Source of the DNA: Kingella potus
GTDB taxonomy: Bacteria > Pseudomonadota > Gammaproteobacteria > Burkholderiales > Neisseriaceae
Assembly: GCF_900451175.1 (NCBI RefSeq)
Contig: NZ_UGJJ01000001.1
Span: 124,001-188,000, forward strand
DNA length: 64,000 bases
Direction: 5' to 3'
Of the stretch, positions 13,952-21,176 are shown piece after piece. The notes beneath the pieces are model-generated. The model was not told where the DNA came from. It saw nothing but the letters and a program-made list of their open reading frames with translations, and did no database searches. Numbering within the stretch: position 1 is the first letter of the stretch; each line of letters starts with the position of its first letter. The position numbers and the translations under genes were made by a program.

Positions 13952-13991
13952 AGGCCGTCTGAAAACCGTATTTTCGATTTTCAGACGGCCT
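13952..13991. terminator. DUS inverted pair in the guaA-gdhA gap
   Basis: AGGCCGTCTGAAAA (13952-13965) with TTTTCAGACGGCCT (13978-13991). It directly follows the repeat element. The remaining bases to 14183 hold one more lone DUS (about 14077-14091) and no recognisable gene. Confidence 0.65.
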
Positions 13992-14183
13992 TTTCGGTTT
14001 GCAAGGGCAGAAATTCGGTTCGGACAGCGGCAAATAAGCAGTTCCGTCCATCCTTATCGGGAAAACAAGGTAAGACTTTTCAGACGGCCTCATTGCCGAA
14101 AGCGCACATTGCCATTTGTCCGGCTGAAAGTCTGCCTGAAAATCTCTGCAAAACCATCCGTTTTGTCCGTCCGCAGAAAAAAA

Positions 14184-14209
14184 CAGCCTGAAATATTCAG
14201 GCTGCTTTT
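14184..14209. terminator. terminator of gdhA (works in both directions)
   Basis: CAGCCTGAA (14184-14192) pairs with TTCAGGCTG (14196-14204). A-tracts precede it and T-tracts follow on the plus strand, so on the minus strand it gives a stem plus TTTTTTT 20 bases after the gdhA stop. The stem sequence is the core of the Kingella-type uptake dialect rather than AG-DUS. Confidence 0.75.
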
Positions 14210-14223
14210 TGTACGGGGTGTTT

Positions 14224-15561
14224 TTACACAATGCCCTGCGCCAGCATCGCGTCGGCCACTTTTTTGAAACCGGCGATGTTCGCGCCGTTTACATAGTTGG
14301 TGTAGCCGTTTTCCGTGCCGTTGGCCACGCAGTTTTCGTGGATATTGGCCATAATGTCAAACAGGCGTTTGTCCACTTCCTCACGCGTCCAAGAAAGGCG
14401 GATATGGTTTTGGCTCATTTCCAGACCCGAAGTGGCCACGCCGCCGGCGTTGGAGGCTTTGCCTGGCGCGTAGAGGATTTTCGCGTTGATAAAGGCTTCC
14501 ACCGCTGCGAGTGTGGAAGGCATATTTGCACCTTCGGCCACGCATTTCACGCCGTTTTTCAGCAGGGTTTGCGCATTGTTGCCGTCCAATTCGTTCTGGG
14601 TGGCGCAGGGCAGCGCGATGTCGCAGGGCACGCCCCACGGTTTTTCGCCTGCGAAGTAGCGCAAGCCCTGCTCTTCGGCATAGGTTTTGACGCGGCCGCG
14701 GCGTACTTCTTTCAACTCAATCAAGGCGGCAAGCTGGGCTTCGGTCATGCCGCTGTCGGGGAACAGCGCGTAGCCGTCGGAGTCGGACACGGTCAGCACT
14801 TTCGCGCCGAGCTGGATGGCCTTTTCGCAGGCATATTGTGCAACATTGCCGCTGCCGGAAATCACCACCCGTTTGCCTTCTATGCCGTCGCCTTTGGTTT
14901 GCAGCATGGATTGGGCGAAATACACCGTGCCGTAGCCTGTGGCTTCCGGGCGGATCAGGCTGCCGCCCCAGGAAAGGCCTTTGCCGGTGAGGACGGAGGT
15001 AAATTCGTTGCGCAGCTTTTTGTACTGCCCGAACAGGAAGCCGATCTCGCGGCCGCCCACGCCGATGTCGCCGGCAGGTACGTCGGTGTCCGCGCCGATG
15101 TGGCGGTAGAGTTCGCTCATAAAGGCCTGACAGAAGCGCATCACCTCGGCATCGGATTTGCCTTTGGGATCAAAATCGGAGCCGCCTTTGCCGCCGCCCA
15201 TCGGCAGCGTGGTCAGCGCGTTTTTGAATACCTGTTCGAAAGCGAGGAATTTGAGCACGCCCAAATCCACGGTGGGATGGAAGCGCAGGCCGCCTTTGTA
15301 GGGGCCGATGGCCGAGCTCATCTGCACGCGGTAGCCACGGTTGACCTGAACGCGGCCTGCATCGTCCGTCCACGATACGCGGAACATAATCACGCGCTCG
15401 GGCTCGACGATGCGTTCGAGCAGGCCGTCGCGGGTGTACTGCGGGTTTTTGTCGAGAAACGGTTTCAGGCTGGCGAACACTTCTTCAACGGCCTGGTGGA
15501 ACACGGGCTGGTTCGGGTCGCGCTGCTTGATGGATTGGAACAGGGTGTTGATGTCGCTCAT
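14224..15561 (-). CDS. gdhA: NADP-type glutamate dehydrogenase
   Basis: 445 aa, family length for hexameric bacterial GDH. Interconverts 2-oxoglutarate plus ammonium and glutamate. Visible blocks: GPYKGGLRFHPTVDLGVLKF with the active-site lysine region, LPMGGGKGGSDFDPKGKSD, VPAGDIGVGGREIG and the nucleotide-binding GSGNVAQYA. NADP preference is by family, not proven. AAGGAA precedes the ATG at 15561; a longer reading to 15612 adds a non-conserved leader. The promoter region holds two TTGTCTACAA palindromes, and MITE-like repeats flank the gene. Confidence 0.95.
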   Translation of the reverse strand: MSDINTLFQSIKQRDPNQPVFHQAVEEVFASLKPFLDKNPQYTRDGLLERIVEPERVIMFRVSWTDDAGRVQVNRGYRVQMSSAIGPYKGGLRFHPTVDLGVLKFLAFEQVFKNALTTLPMGGGKGGSDFDPKGKSDAEVMRFCQAFMSELYRHIGADTDVPAGDIGVGGREIGFLFGQYKKLRNEFTSVLTGKGLSWGGSLIRPEATGYGTVYFAQSMLQTKGDGIEGKRVVISGSGNVAQYACEKAIQLGAKVLTVSDSDGYALFPDSGMTEAQLAALIELKEVRRGRVKTYAEEQGLRYFAGEKPWGVPCDIALPCATQNELDGNNAQTLLKNGVKCVAEGANMPSTLAAVEAFINAKILYAPGKASNAGGVATSGLEMSQNHIRLSWTREEVDKRLFDIMANIHENCVANGTENGYTNYVNGANIAGFKKVADAMLAQGIV

Positions 15562-15670
15562 GGTTTTTTCCTTTGTCTGGTCGGGAAAATAAAGAAATCC
15601 GCAGCATTGCATCTTTCTTTTTTACCGGCTGTAAACGTTTTAAGCAAAATTGCAGGCGCAGTCTAACAAC

Positions 15671-15683
15671 AATTGTCTACAAT
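15671..15683. promoter_or_regulatory. operator-like site AATTGTCTACAAT (1 of 2) upstream of gdhA
   Basis: A near-palindrome centred on TTGTCTACAA, about 110 bases before the gdhA ATG. The TGT-N2-ACA form resembles GntR-family operators. Confidence 0.5.
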
Positions 15684-15736
15684 CTTCAACTGTTTTTTTG
15701 CAAATTTCCGCTTTTTTTACCCATGTGAAAATGAAA

Positions 15737-15750
15737 AATTGTCTACAATT
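15737..15750. promoter_or_regulatory. operator-like site AATTGTCTACAATT (2 of 2) upstream of gdhA
   Basis: The same core as the site at 15671, 66 bases further upstream and here with perfect AATTG/CAATT flanks. Two copies at a spacing close to six helical turns suggest a looping or cooperative regulator. Confidence 0.5.
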
Positions 15751-15795
15751 CCCCGCGAACCCCTTTTCAGACGGCCTTTTATCGAACGTTAAGAA

Positions 15796-15934
15796 CGCAT
15801 GCGTCGCCGTGCGGCACACTCTACGCCCTATGCCGGCAGGAGGATGCAATCGGAAAGCCAGCCGCTTACCCTTGCACAGACAGAGACATAATCTCCGTCA
15901 TCAGGTAGGGTGTGCCGCTCCGGCGACGCTCGCG
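15796..15934. repeat. MITE-like element copy B
   Basis: Ends CGCATGCGTCGCCGTGCGGC.. (15796-15825) and GGTAGGGTGTGCCGC..CGCTCGCG (15905-15934), imperfect reverse complements of each other. The interior shares CACAGAC.GAGACA.AATCTC.GT.ATCA with copy A. It lies 175 bases beyond the gdhA promoter region. Confidence 0.6.
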
Positions 15935-15973
15935 TTTATCGTGCCGCAACGCCTGTTTGCCGCTAAGGATACG

Positions 15974-16017
15974 AAAGGCCGTCTGAAAACGCAGATTACG
16001 GTTTTCAGACGGCCTTT
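15974..16017. terminator. DUS inverted pair
   Basis: AAAGGCCGTCTGAAAAC (15974-15990) with GTTTTCAGACGGCCTTT (16001-16017). From here to 16245 there is one more DUS (16194-16206) and no gene; the stretch probably holds the promoter for 16246. Confidence 0.65.
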
Positions 16018-16245
16018 TTGCCGATTTGCCTTTTTTCCGTATACGGGATACATTCCGCCGCTTTACCAGGCGGCCGGACGGATTTTCCACCGGCAGCAGC
16101 AAGGCATGGTATGCGTCCTGTTTCCCGGCGGCCAAATCCACCCGCCCGTGTGCAAAAAACCTTGCGCAAACCCGTTTCCAATTATCCGTCTGCTTTTCAG
16201 ACGGCCTCCTGGCCCAAACAAACCAACAGACAGAAAGAAAGCAAA

Positions 16246-16536
16246 ATGTCCCAAACCCAAGCATCATCCCATTCCGTCCTTACCGTTATCGGCAAAGACC
16301 GCATCGGCATCGTTTACGATGTGTCCAAGCTATTGGCCGAACACCGCATCAACATCCTCAATATCAGCCAGCAGCTGATGGACGATTATTTCACCATGAT
16401 CATCCTCATCGACACGGGAAAATGCCCGCAGAGCCGCGAAGAAATGCTTGCCGTTTTCGCCGAAGCAGGCAAACGCCTCGCGCTGGACATCCGTATGCAG
16501 AACGAAGAACTCTTCAACGCCATGCACCGCATCTGA
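16246..16536 (+). CDS. ACT-domain protein (UPF0237 type)
   Basis: 96 aa: a single ACT domain, beginning VLTVIGKDRIGIVYDVSKLL (about residues 11-30), then INILNISQQLMDDYFTMIIL. Small free-standing ACT proteins of this family are presumed to bind an amino acid and regulate a partner; the ligand here is unknown. The ATG at 16246 follows AGAAAGAAAGC. A DUS pair separates it from the following ABC gene. Confidence 0.85.
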   Translation: MSQTQASSHSVLTVIGKDRIGIVYDVSKLLAEHRINILNISQQLMDDYFTMIILIDTGKCPQSREEMLAVFAEAGKRLALDIRMQNEELFNAMHRI

Positions 16537-16600
16537 GCGGAAGCGTTTTCAGACGGCCTTTCCCTTTATACAGCGGCAAAGGCCGTCCGTACTGCACGTT

Positions 16601-18154
16601 ATGGACAACATTCTCAACATTCAAAACCTCAACGCCTTTTTCGGCCGTACGCAGGTGCTGTACGACATCGGTTTCAGCGTCAGGCGCGGCAGCAAAACCG
16701 CGATTGTCGGCGAGAGCGGCAGCGGCAAAACCGTATTGGCGCAGGGCATTATGCGGCTCAATCCTGCCGTGTCGCTTGAAGGCCGTTTGGATTTCAACGG
16801 CGAAAACCTGCTCGGCCTCGCGCCACGCGCCCTGCAAAAGCTGCGCGGGCGCAAAATTGGTATGGTGTTCCAAGAGCCGATGACCGCGCTCAATCCCGTG
16901 ATGGCCGTGGGTGCGCAGATTGCGGAAGTGCTGACGCTGCATTTGGGTTTGGACAAAAAGCAGGCGTGGGCAAAAGCCGTGTCGCTGTTGGCGGAAACAG
17001 GCATCCGCGAGCCGGAACAGAAAGCCGCCGACTATCCTTTCCGCCTTTCCGGCGGCCAGCGGCAGCGCGCCATGATTGCGATGGCCGCGGCGGCGGAACC
17101 GGAGCTGCTGATTGCCGACGAGCCCACCACCGCGCTCGATGCGGCGGTGCAGGCGCAGATACTCGCCCTGCTTTCCCGTATGCAGGAGGCGCACAATATG
17201 ACCCTGCTCTACATTACCCACGATTTGAATCTGGTGCGCCGCTTTGCCGACGACATTATCGTCATGCGGCACGGGCGCATCGTCGAGCAAGGTGCGGCGC
17301 GGGAGGTTTTCAGACGGCCGCAGCACGAATACACCAAAATGCTGCTCGAAGCCGCGCCGCAGCGCAGCGTTGCGCCGCTGCCGCCCGACAGCCCGGCGGT
17401 ATTGCAGGCCGAAGACATCGGCGTATCGGTGCCGCAGAAAAGCGGCTGGTTTTCGAGCAGGGAAAAAGTGCTGCTGCGGCCTTTGTCGTTTGAATTGAAA
17501 GCGGGCGAAACGCTGGGGGTGATCGGCGAAAGCGGCAGCGGCAAAACCACGCTGGCACAGGCACTGATGCGGCTGATCGAAGCGACAGGCCGTCTGAAAA
17601 CCAACGGCCGCGACTGGCAGCCGCAATCGCGCCGCGACATCCAAATGGTGTTTCAAGACCCGTTTTCCGCTTTCAACCCGCGCATGACGGCGGCTGATAT
17701 TGTGTCCGAACCGCTGCGCGTGCACGAGCCGCAGCTCGACAAACACGAACGCCGCCGCCGCGCCGCCGAGGCCATCGCCCAAGTCGGCCTGCCCGCAGAC
17801 GCGCCTTCGCGCTACCCGCACGAATTTTCCGGCGGCCAGCGGCAGCGGCTCGCGCTTGCACGCGCCGTGATTGTGCAGCCGAAAATCCTCGTCCTCGACG
17901 AGCCTACCAGCGCGCTCGATGTGCAGTGGCAGCAGCAGATTCTGGCCTTGCTTTCGGGCTTGCAGCGGCAATACGGCCTGAGCCTGATCATCATCAGCCA
18001 CGATCTGGCCGTCATCCGCGCTCTGGCGCACCGCGTGATGGTGTTGAAAAACGGCGAAGTGGTGGAAGAAGGAGACTGCGAACAGGTGTTTGCCCGACCG
18101 CAGCACGAATACACCCGCACCCTGGCCGCGCATTACCGCAATACATATGAATAA
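16601..18154 (+). CDS. fused dual-domain oligopeptide/nickel-type ABC ATPase
   Basis: 517 aa with two complete nucleotide-binding domains. NBD1: Walker A GESGSGKT (about 37-44), signature LSGGQRQR, Walker B LLIADEPTTALD. NBD2: GESGSGKT, FSGGQRQR, ILVLDEPTSALD. The fusion corresponds to YejF-type or Dpp/Opp D+F proteins energising peptide import at the inner membrane. No permease or binding-protein gene is adjacent, so the partner subunits must be encoded elsewhere. DUS sit inside the gene (near 17312 and 17589) and are translated in the linker and second domain. ATG at 16601; no strong ribosome-binding site. Confidence 0.88.
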   Translation: MDNILNIQNLNAFFGRTQVLYDIGFSVRRGSKTAIVGESGSGKTVLAQGIMRLNPAVSLEGRLDFNGENLLGLAPRALQKLRGRKIGMVFQEPMTALNPVMAVGAQIAEVLTLHLGLDKKQAWAKAVSLLAETGIREPEQKAADYPFRLSGGQRQRAMIAMAAAAEPELLIADEPTTALDAAVQAQILALLSRMQEAHNMTLLYITHDLNLVRRFADDIIVMRHGRIVEQGAAREVFRRPQHEYTKMLLEAAPQRSVAPLPPDSPAVLQAEDIGVSVPQKSGWFSSREKVLLRPLSFELKAGETLGVIGESGSGKTTLAQALMRLIEATGRLKTNGRDWQPQSRRDIQMVFQDPFSAFNPRMTAADIVSEPLRVHEPQLDKHERRRRAAEAIAQVGLPADAPSRYPHEFSGGQRQRLALARAVIVQPKILVLDEPTSALDVQWQQQILALLSGLQRQYGLSLIIISHDLAVIRALAHRVMVLKNGEVVEEGDCEQVFARPQHEYTRTLAAHYRNTYE

Positions 18155-18226
18155 GGCCGTCTGAAGTATCCGCACCGCCGCCGTTGTTTCCCGAATCCCG
18201 CCGTCCGACCGCGAGGCCGTCTGAAT

Positions 18227-19276
18227 ATGCCCAAGCTCCACCAACTGATCGAACGCCATTGGCGCAGCCCCTCCCTGCCGCTTACGCTTTTGCTGTGGCC
18301 GCTCTCGCGTCTGTTTCAGACGGCCTCGTCCCTGCGCCGCCGCCTCTACCGTACAGGCCGTCTGAAAAGCGAAAAGCTGCCCGTGCCTGTAATCGTCGTC
18401 GGCAACATCCATGCCGGCGGCACGGGCAAAACCCCGATTGTTGCCGCGCTGGCCGAGGGCTTGCGGCGGTACGGGCTGAAAGTCGGCATCATTAGTCGGG
18501 GCTACGGCCGCAAGGACGGCGGCATACACGTTTTAAACGAAAACAGCACCGCCGCCGAAGCGGGCGACGAGCCTTTGATGCTCTACCGCCAAACCGCCGT
18601 GCCGACCGCCGTCGGCAGCCGCCGCGCCGAAGCCGCCCGCGCCCTGCTCGCCGCCCATCCCGACCTTGACGCAATCATCTCCGACGACGGTTTGCAGCAC
18701 TACGCACTGGCACGGGACATCGAAGCCGCCGTTTTCCCCGCCGCCGATTTGGGGCGCAACCCCGACCTCCTGCCCAACGGCGGCCTGCGCGAACCCCTCT
18801 CCCGCCTTGCGGACGTGGATTTCGTCATCGTCAGCGGCGGCGCGGACACAGACGCGGCTTCCGCCGCCGCGCAGCTCGGCCTGCCGCCGGAAAAGGTTTG
18901 CGTTTCTTCGCTGCAAAGCGGAACAATCTACCGCCTCGCCCGCCCTGCCGACACCTTCGACACAGGCCGTCTGAAAAACGCGGACACCGCTGCCCTTGCC
19001 GGCATTGCCCGTCCCGAACGTTTCTTCCAAAGCCTGCGCGCGATCGGCATCAAACCCTGCCACACCGTCGCCCTGCCCGACCATGCCGCGCTCACCGCCG
19101 CCGATTTGCCCGAAGCCGATGCGGTGTTCCTTACCGAAAAAGACGCGGTCAAACTCACCGCCGCCCCCGTTCCCGAAAACGTGTGGGTGCTGCCCGTTCG
19201 TGCGATAATCCGCCCCGATTTGGCGGCAGAGATTGCAGGCCGTCTGAAAAAACCGTCCACCAAACCCAAAGGCTGA
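18227..19276 (+). CDS. lpxK: tetraacyldisaccharide 4'-kinase
   Basis: 349 aa. Phosphorylates the 4' position of the lipid A disaccharide at the inner membrane. An N-terminal hydrophobic segment (LPLTLLLWPLSRLF) is followed by VVGNIHAGGTGKTPIVAALA with the P-loop, GIISRGYGRK, GDEPLMLYRQ and DDGLQHYALARD, all family hallmarks. Translated DUS occur as RLFQTAS and TGRLK. First gene of a lipopolysaccharide cluster running into a DUF2059 gene, Trm112-like gene and kdsB. Confidence 0.94.
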   Translation: MPKLHQLIERHWRSPSLPLTLLLWPLSRLFQTASSLRRRLYRTGRLKSEKLPVPVIVVGNIHAGGTGKTPIVAALAEGLRRYGLKVGIISRGYGRKDGGIHVLNENSTAAEAGDEPLMLYRQTAVPTAVGSRRAEAARALLAAHPDLDAIISDDGLQHYALARDIEAAVFPAADLGRNPDLLPNGGLREPLSRLADVDFVIVSGGADTDAASAAAQLGLPPEKVCVSSLQSGTIYRLARPADTFDTGRLKNADTAALAGIARPERFFQSLRAIGIKPCHTVALPDHAALTAADLPEADAVFLTEKDAVKLTAAPVPENVWVLPVRAIIRPDLAAEIAGRLKKPSTKPKG

Positions 19277-19280
19277 AACC

Positions 19281-19832
19281 ATGAAAAAAACCCTGTTCGC
19301 CGCCCTGCTCTCCTGCACCTTTGCCGCTGCTTCTGCCGCGCCGCCCACCGATGCCTCGCTGGAAAAACTGATGCAGGTGCAGCACATCGACAAAATGTGG
19401 AAAGATATGTCCGCCACGATGCCCGACATCGCCAAACAGGTCATGGCGCAAGACGGCGGAATGCAGGCCATACTCCAACGCCTGCCCGAGAGCCAAAAAC
19501 AGCAGTTTGTCGTGCTGACCGAAAAACTCCTGGACGACATCGCCGCCGAAGCCGCCTCACCCGCATTCAGAGACCGTATAAAACAACTCGTGATACAGGA
19601 AATGAAAAACACCTACACGCAGGAAGAAGTCGATGCCATGACCGCCTTCTTCTCCACCCCCGTCGGCCAGTCCGTCATCAAAAAACAAAGCGCCTTCTCC
19701 GCCAAAATCTTACCTGCCGTCTCCCTGGAAACCCAGGAAGCCATCGCCCCGCACACCCGCGCCTACATAGATGCAGTCGCACGCCTCGCCCGCAGCGGGA
19801 AAAAAACCGGCAAAGCCGCCAAAGTAAAATAA
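19281..19832 (+). CDS. periplasmic DUF2059 protein
   Basis: 183 aa with a signal peptide (MKKTLFAALLSCTFAAASAA, cleavage near residue 20). The mature protein is helical, with the DUF2059-type EEVDAMTAFFSTPVGQSVIK stretch. The role of the family is unknown. It begins four bases after lpxK and is followed closely by the Trm112-like gene, so it is part of the same operon. Confidence 0.82.
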   Translation: MKKTLFAALLSCTFAAASAAPPTDASLEKLMQVQHIDKMWKDMSATMPDIAKQVMAQDGGMQAILQRLPESQKQQFVVLTEKLLDDIAAEAASPAFRDRIKQLVIQEMKNTYTQEEVDAMTAFFSTPVGQSVIKKQSAFSAKILPAVSLETQEAIAPHTRAYIDAVARLARSGKKTGKAAKVK

Positions 19833-19842
19833 AGGAAACGCA

Positions 19843-20025
19843 ATGGAACAAAAATACCTCGACATTCTCGTCTGCCCCGTCAGCAAAGGCAAACTCGAAT
19901 ACCGCCGCGACAAACAGGAGCTTTGGAGCCGCCAGGCCAAGCTCGCCTATCCCGTCAAAGACGGCATCCCCCATATGCTCGAAAGCGAAGCGCGGGTATT
20001 GAGCGAAGAGGAGCTGGCCTCATGA
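19843..20025 (+). CDS. Trm112/YcaR family small protein
   Basis: 60 aa: LDILVCPVSKGKLEYRRDKQ, then LAYPVKDGIPHMLESEAR. Trm112-like proteins stabilise methyltransferase partners; the bacterial single-domain forms are commonly found beside kdsB. Only one of the usual zinc cysteines (Cys11) is present. AAAGGAAACGC provides a ribosome-binding site. Its TGA overlaps the kdsB ATG (ATGA). Confidence 0.88.
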   Translation: MEQKYLDILVCPVSKGKLEYRRDKQELWSRQAKLAYPVKDGIPHMLESEARVLSEEELAS

Positions 20026-20777
20026 GCTTCACCGTCATCATCCCCGCCCGCCTCTCCTCCACCCGCCTGCCGCGCAAAGCCCTCGCCGACATCGGCGGCA
20101 AACCCATGGTGGTTCGCGTGGCCGAACAGGCAGCCAAAAGCCGCGCCGGCCGCATCGTCGTCGCCACCGATTCCGACGAAATCCAGGCGGCCTGCCAATC
20201 CTGCGGCATCGAAGCCGTCCTCACCTCCGCACAACACGAAAGCGGCACCACCCGCCTGGCCGAAGCAGCGCAAATACTCGGCCTCGACCCCGCCGCCGCC
20301 GTTGTCAACGTACAGGGCGACGAGCCCCTCATCAGCCCCGAGCTCATCGACCTGACCGCCGCCGCCCTCGCCGCAGGCACCGCCCCGATGGCCACCGCCG
20401 CCCATCCGATTCGCGATTTTGACGAATTTGCCAACCCCAACGCCGTCAAAGTCGTTGCCGACGCGCAAAACCGCGCCCTTTATTTCAGCCGCGCACCCAT
20501 CCCCTACCCGCGCGACACCATGCGCCAAAACCTGCGCACCCTCCCCTCGCCCCCGCCGCTGCGCCATATCGGCCTCTACGCCTACCGCGTCGGATTTTTG
20601 CAGGAATACGCCGCCCTACCCCCCTCGCCGCTCGAACACACCGAGTCCCTCGAACAACTGCGCGTTCTCGGACACGGCCTCCCCATCGCCCTCGTCATCA
20701 CCGACACCGCCCCCGCCCCAGGCGTGGACACACAGGAAGACCTCGACCGCGTACGCCGTCTCTTCCAAATGGGCTGA
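20022..20777 (+). CDS. kdsB: 3-deoxy-manno-octulosonate cytidylyltransferase (CMP-Kdo synthetase)
   Basis: 251 aa. Activates Kdo with CTP for the lipid A inner core. The N-terminal nucleotide motif IIPARLSSTRLPRKALADIG, VATDSDEI, VVNVQGDEPLI and the HIGLYAYR block are diagnostic. Overlaps the Trm112-like gene by four bases, so translation is coupled. A DUS-pair terminator (20793-20833) ends the lpxK-kdsB operon. Confidence 0.96.
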   Translation: MSFTVIIPARLSSTRLPRKALADIGGKPMVVRVAEQAAKSRAGRIVVATDSDEIQAACQSCGIEAVLTSAQHESGTTRLAEAAQILGLDPAAAVVNVQGDEPLISPELIDLTAAALAAGTAPMATAAHPIRDFDEFANPNAVKVVADAQNRALYFSRAPIPYPRDTMRQNLRTLPSPPPLRHIGLYAYRVGFLQEYAALPPSPLEHTESLEQLRVLGHGLPIALVITDTAPAPGVDTQEDLDRVRRLFQMG

Positions 20778-20792
20778 ATGCCGCATAGCAAA

Positions 20793-20833
20793 GAGGCCGT
20801 CTGAAAACAGGAAACCCGTTTTCAGACGGCCTC
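20793..20833. terminator. DUS-pair terminator after kdsB
   Basis: GAGGCCGTCTGAAAAC (20793-20808) with GTTTTCAGACGGCCTC (20818-20833), 15 bases after the stop. Confidence 0.85.
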
Positions 20834-20937
20834 TTCCATCAGGCAGGATGCGCCGTTTCAAGGCGGCGCACTCGGCACTCGTCCTACGGCTTTCGGGAAG
20901 ATGCAGGCCGTGTCTGCAAACGTTTATCCGGCACCAG

Positions 20938-21109
20938 TCCAACTCCCTACCCTGAGCCTGCGCGGGGAGGGTTGGGAAGGGAATGGCGGTTTGCAGAACC
21001 GCTTTCCCGCCCGCCAGCGCAACCGAAGCGGCAACAGCCCCCACCCTGACCCTCCCCCGCAGATGGAGGTGGTAAAGAGGCCGTCTGAAAATCCGTTTTC
21101 AGACGGCCT
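20938..21109. repeat. REP-like C/G-tract sequence plus DUS pair upstream of parC
   Basis: CTCCCTACCCTGAGCCTGCG.. (from 20942) and CCCCCACCCTGACCCTCCCC (from about 21038) are two related C-rich tracts of a kind widely repeated in intergenic DNA. A DUS pair (21078-21091 with 21096-21109) follows. A TACAAT at 21138-21143 could be the parC -10, but no good -35 is seen. No gene in 20778-21176. Confidence 0.4.
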
Positions 21110-21176
21110 TTGCACTTCGGTCTGCCCCGTTTTCCTTTACAATACCGCCCTTTTCCAACCATCCCGTTTTCCGCGC

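Noticed and set aside
14209..15666. long plus-strand ORF antisense to gdhA
   Set aside because: A high-GC shadow frame of a certain gene; no ribosome-binding site. The same applies to antisense frames of parC (21594-23483), the ABC ATPase (16514-18529), lpxK (18533-19612), ctpA (34505-36088), copA (44358-45629), lipA (45829-47118) and lon (48566-50218).
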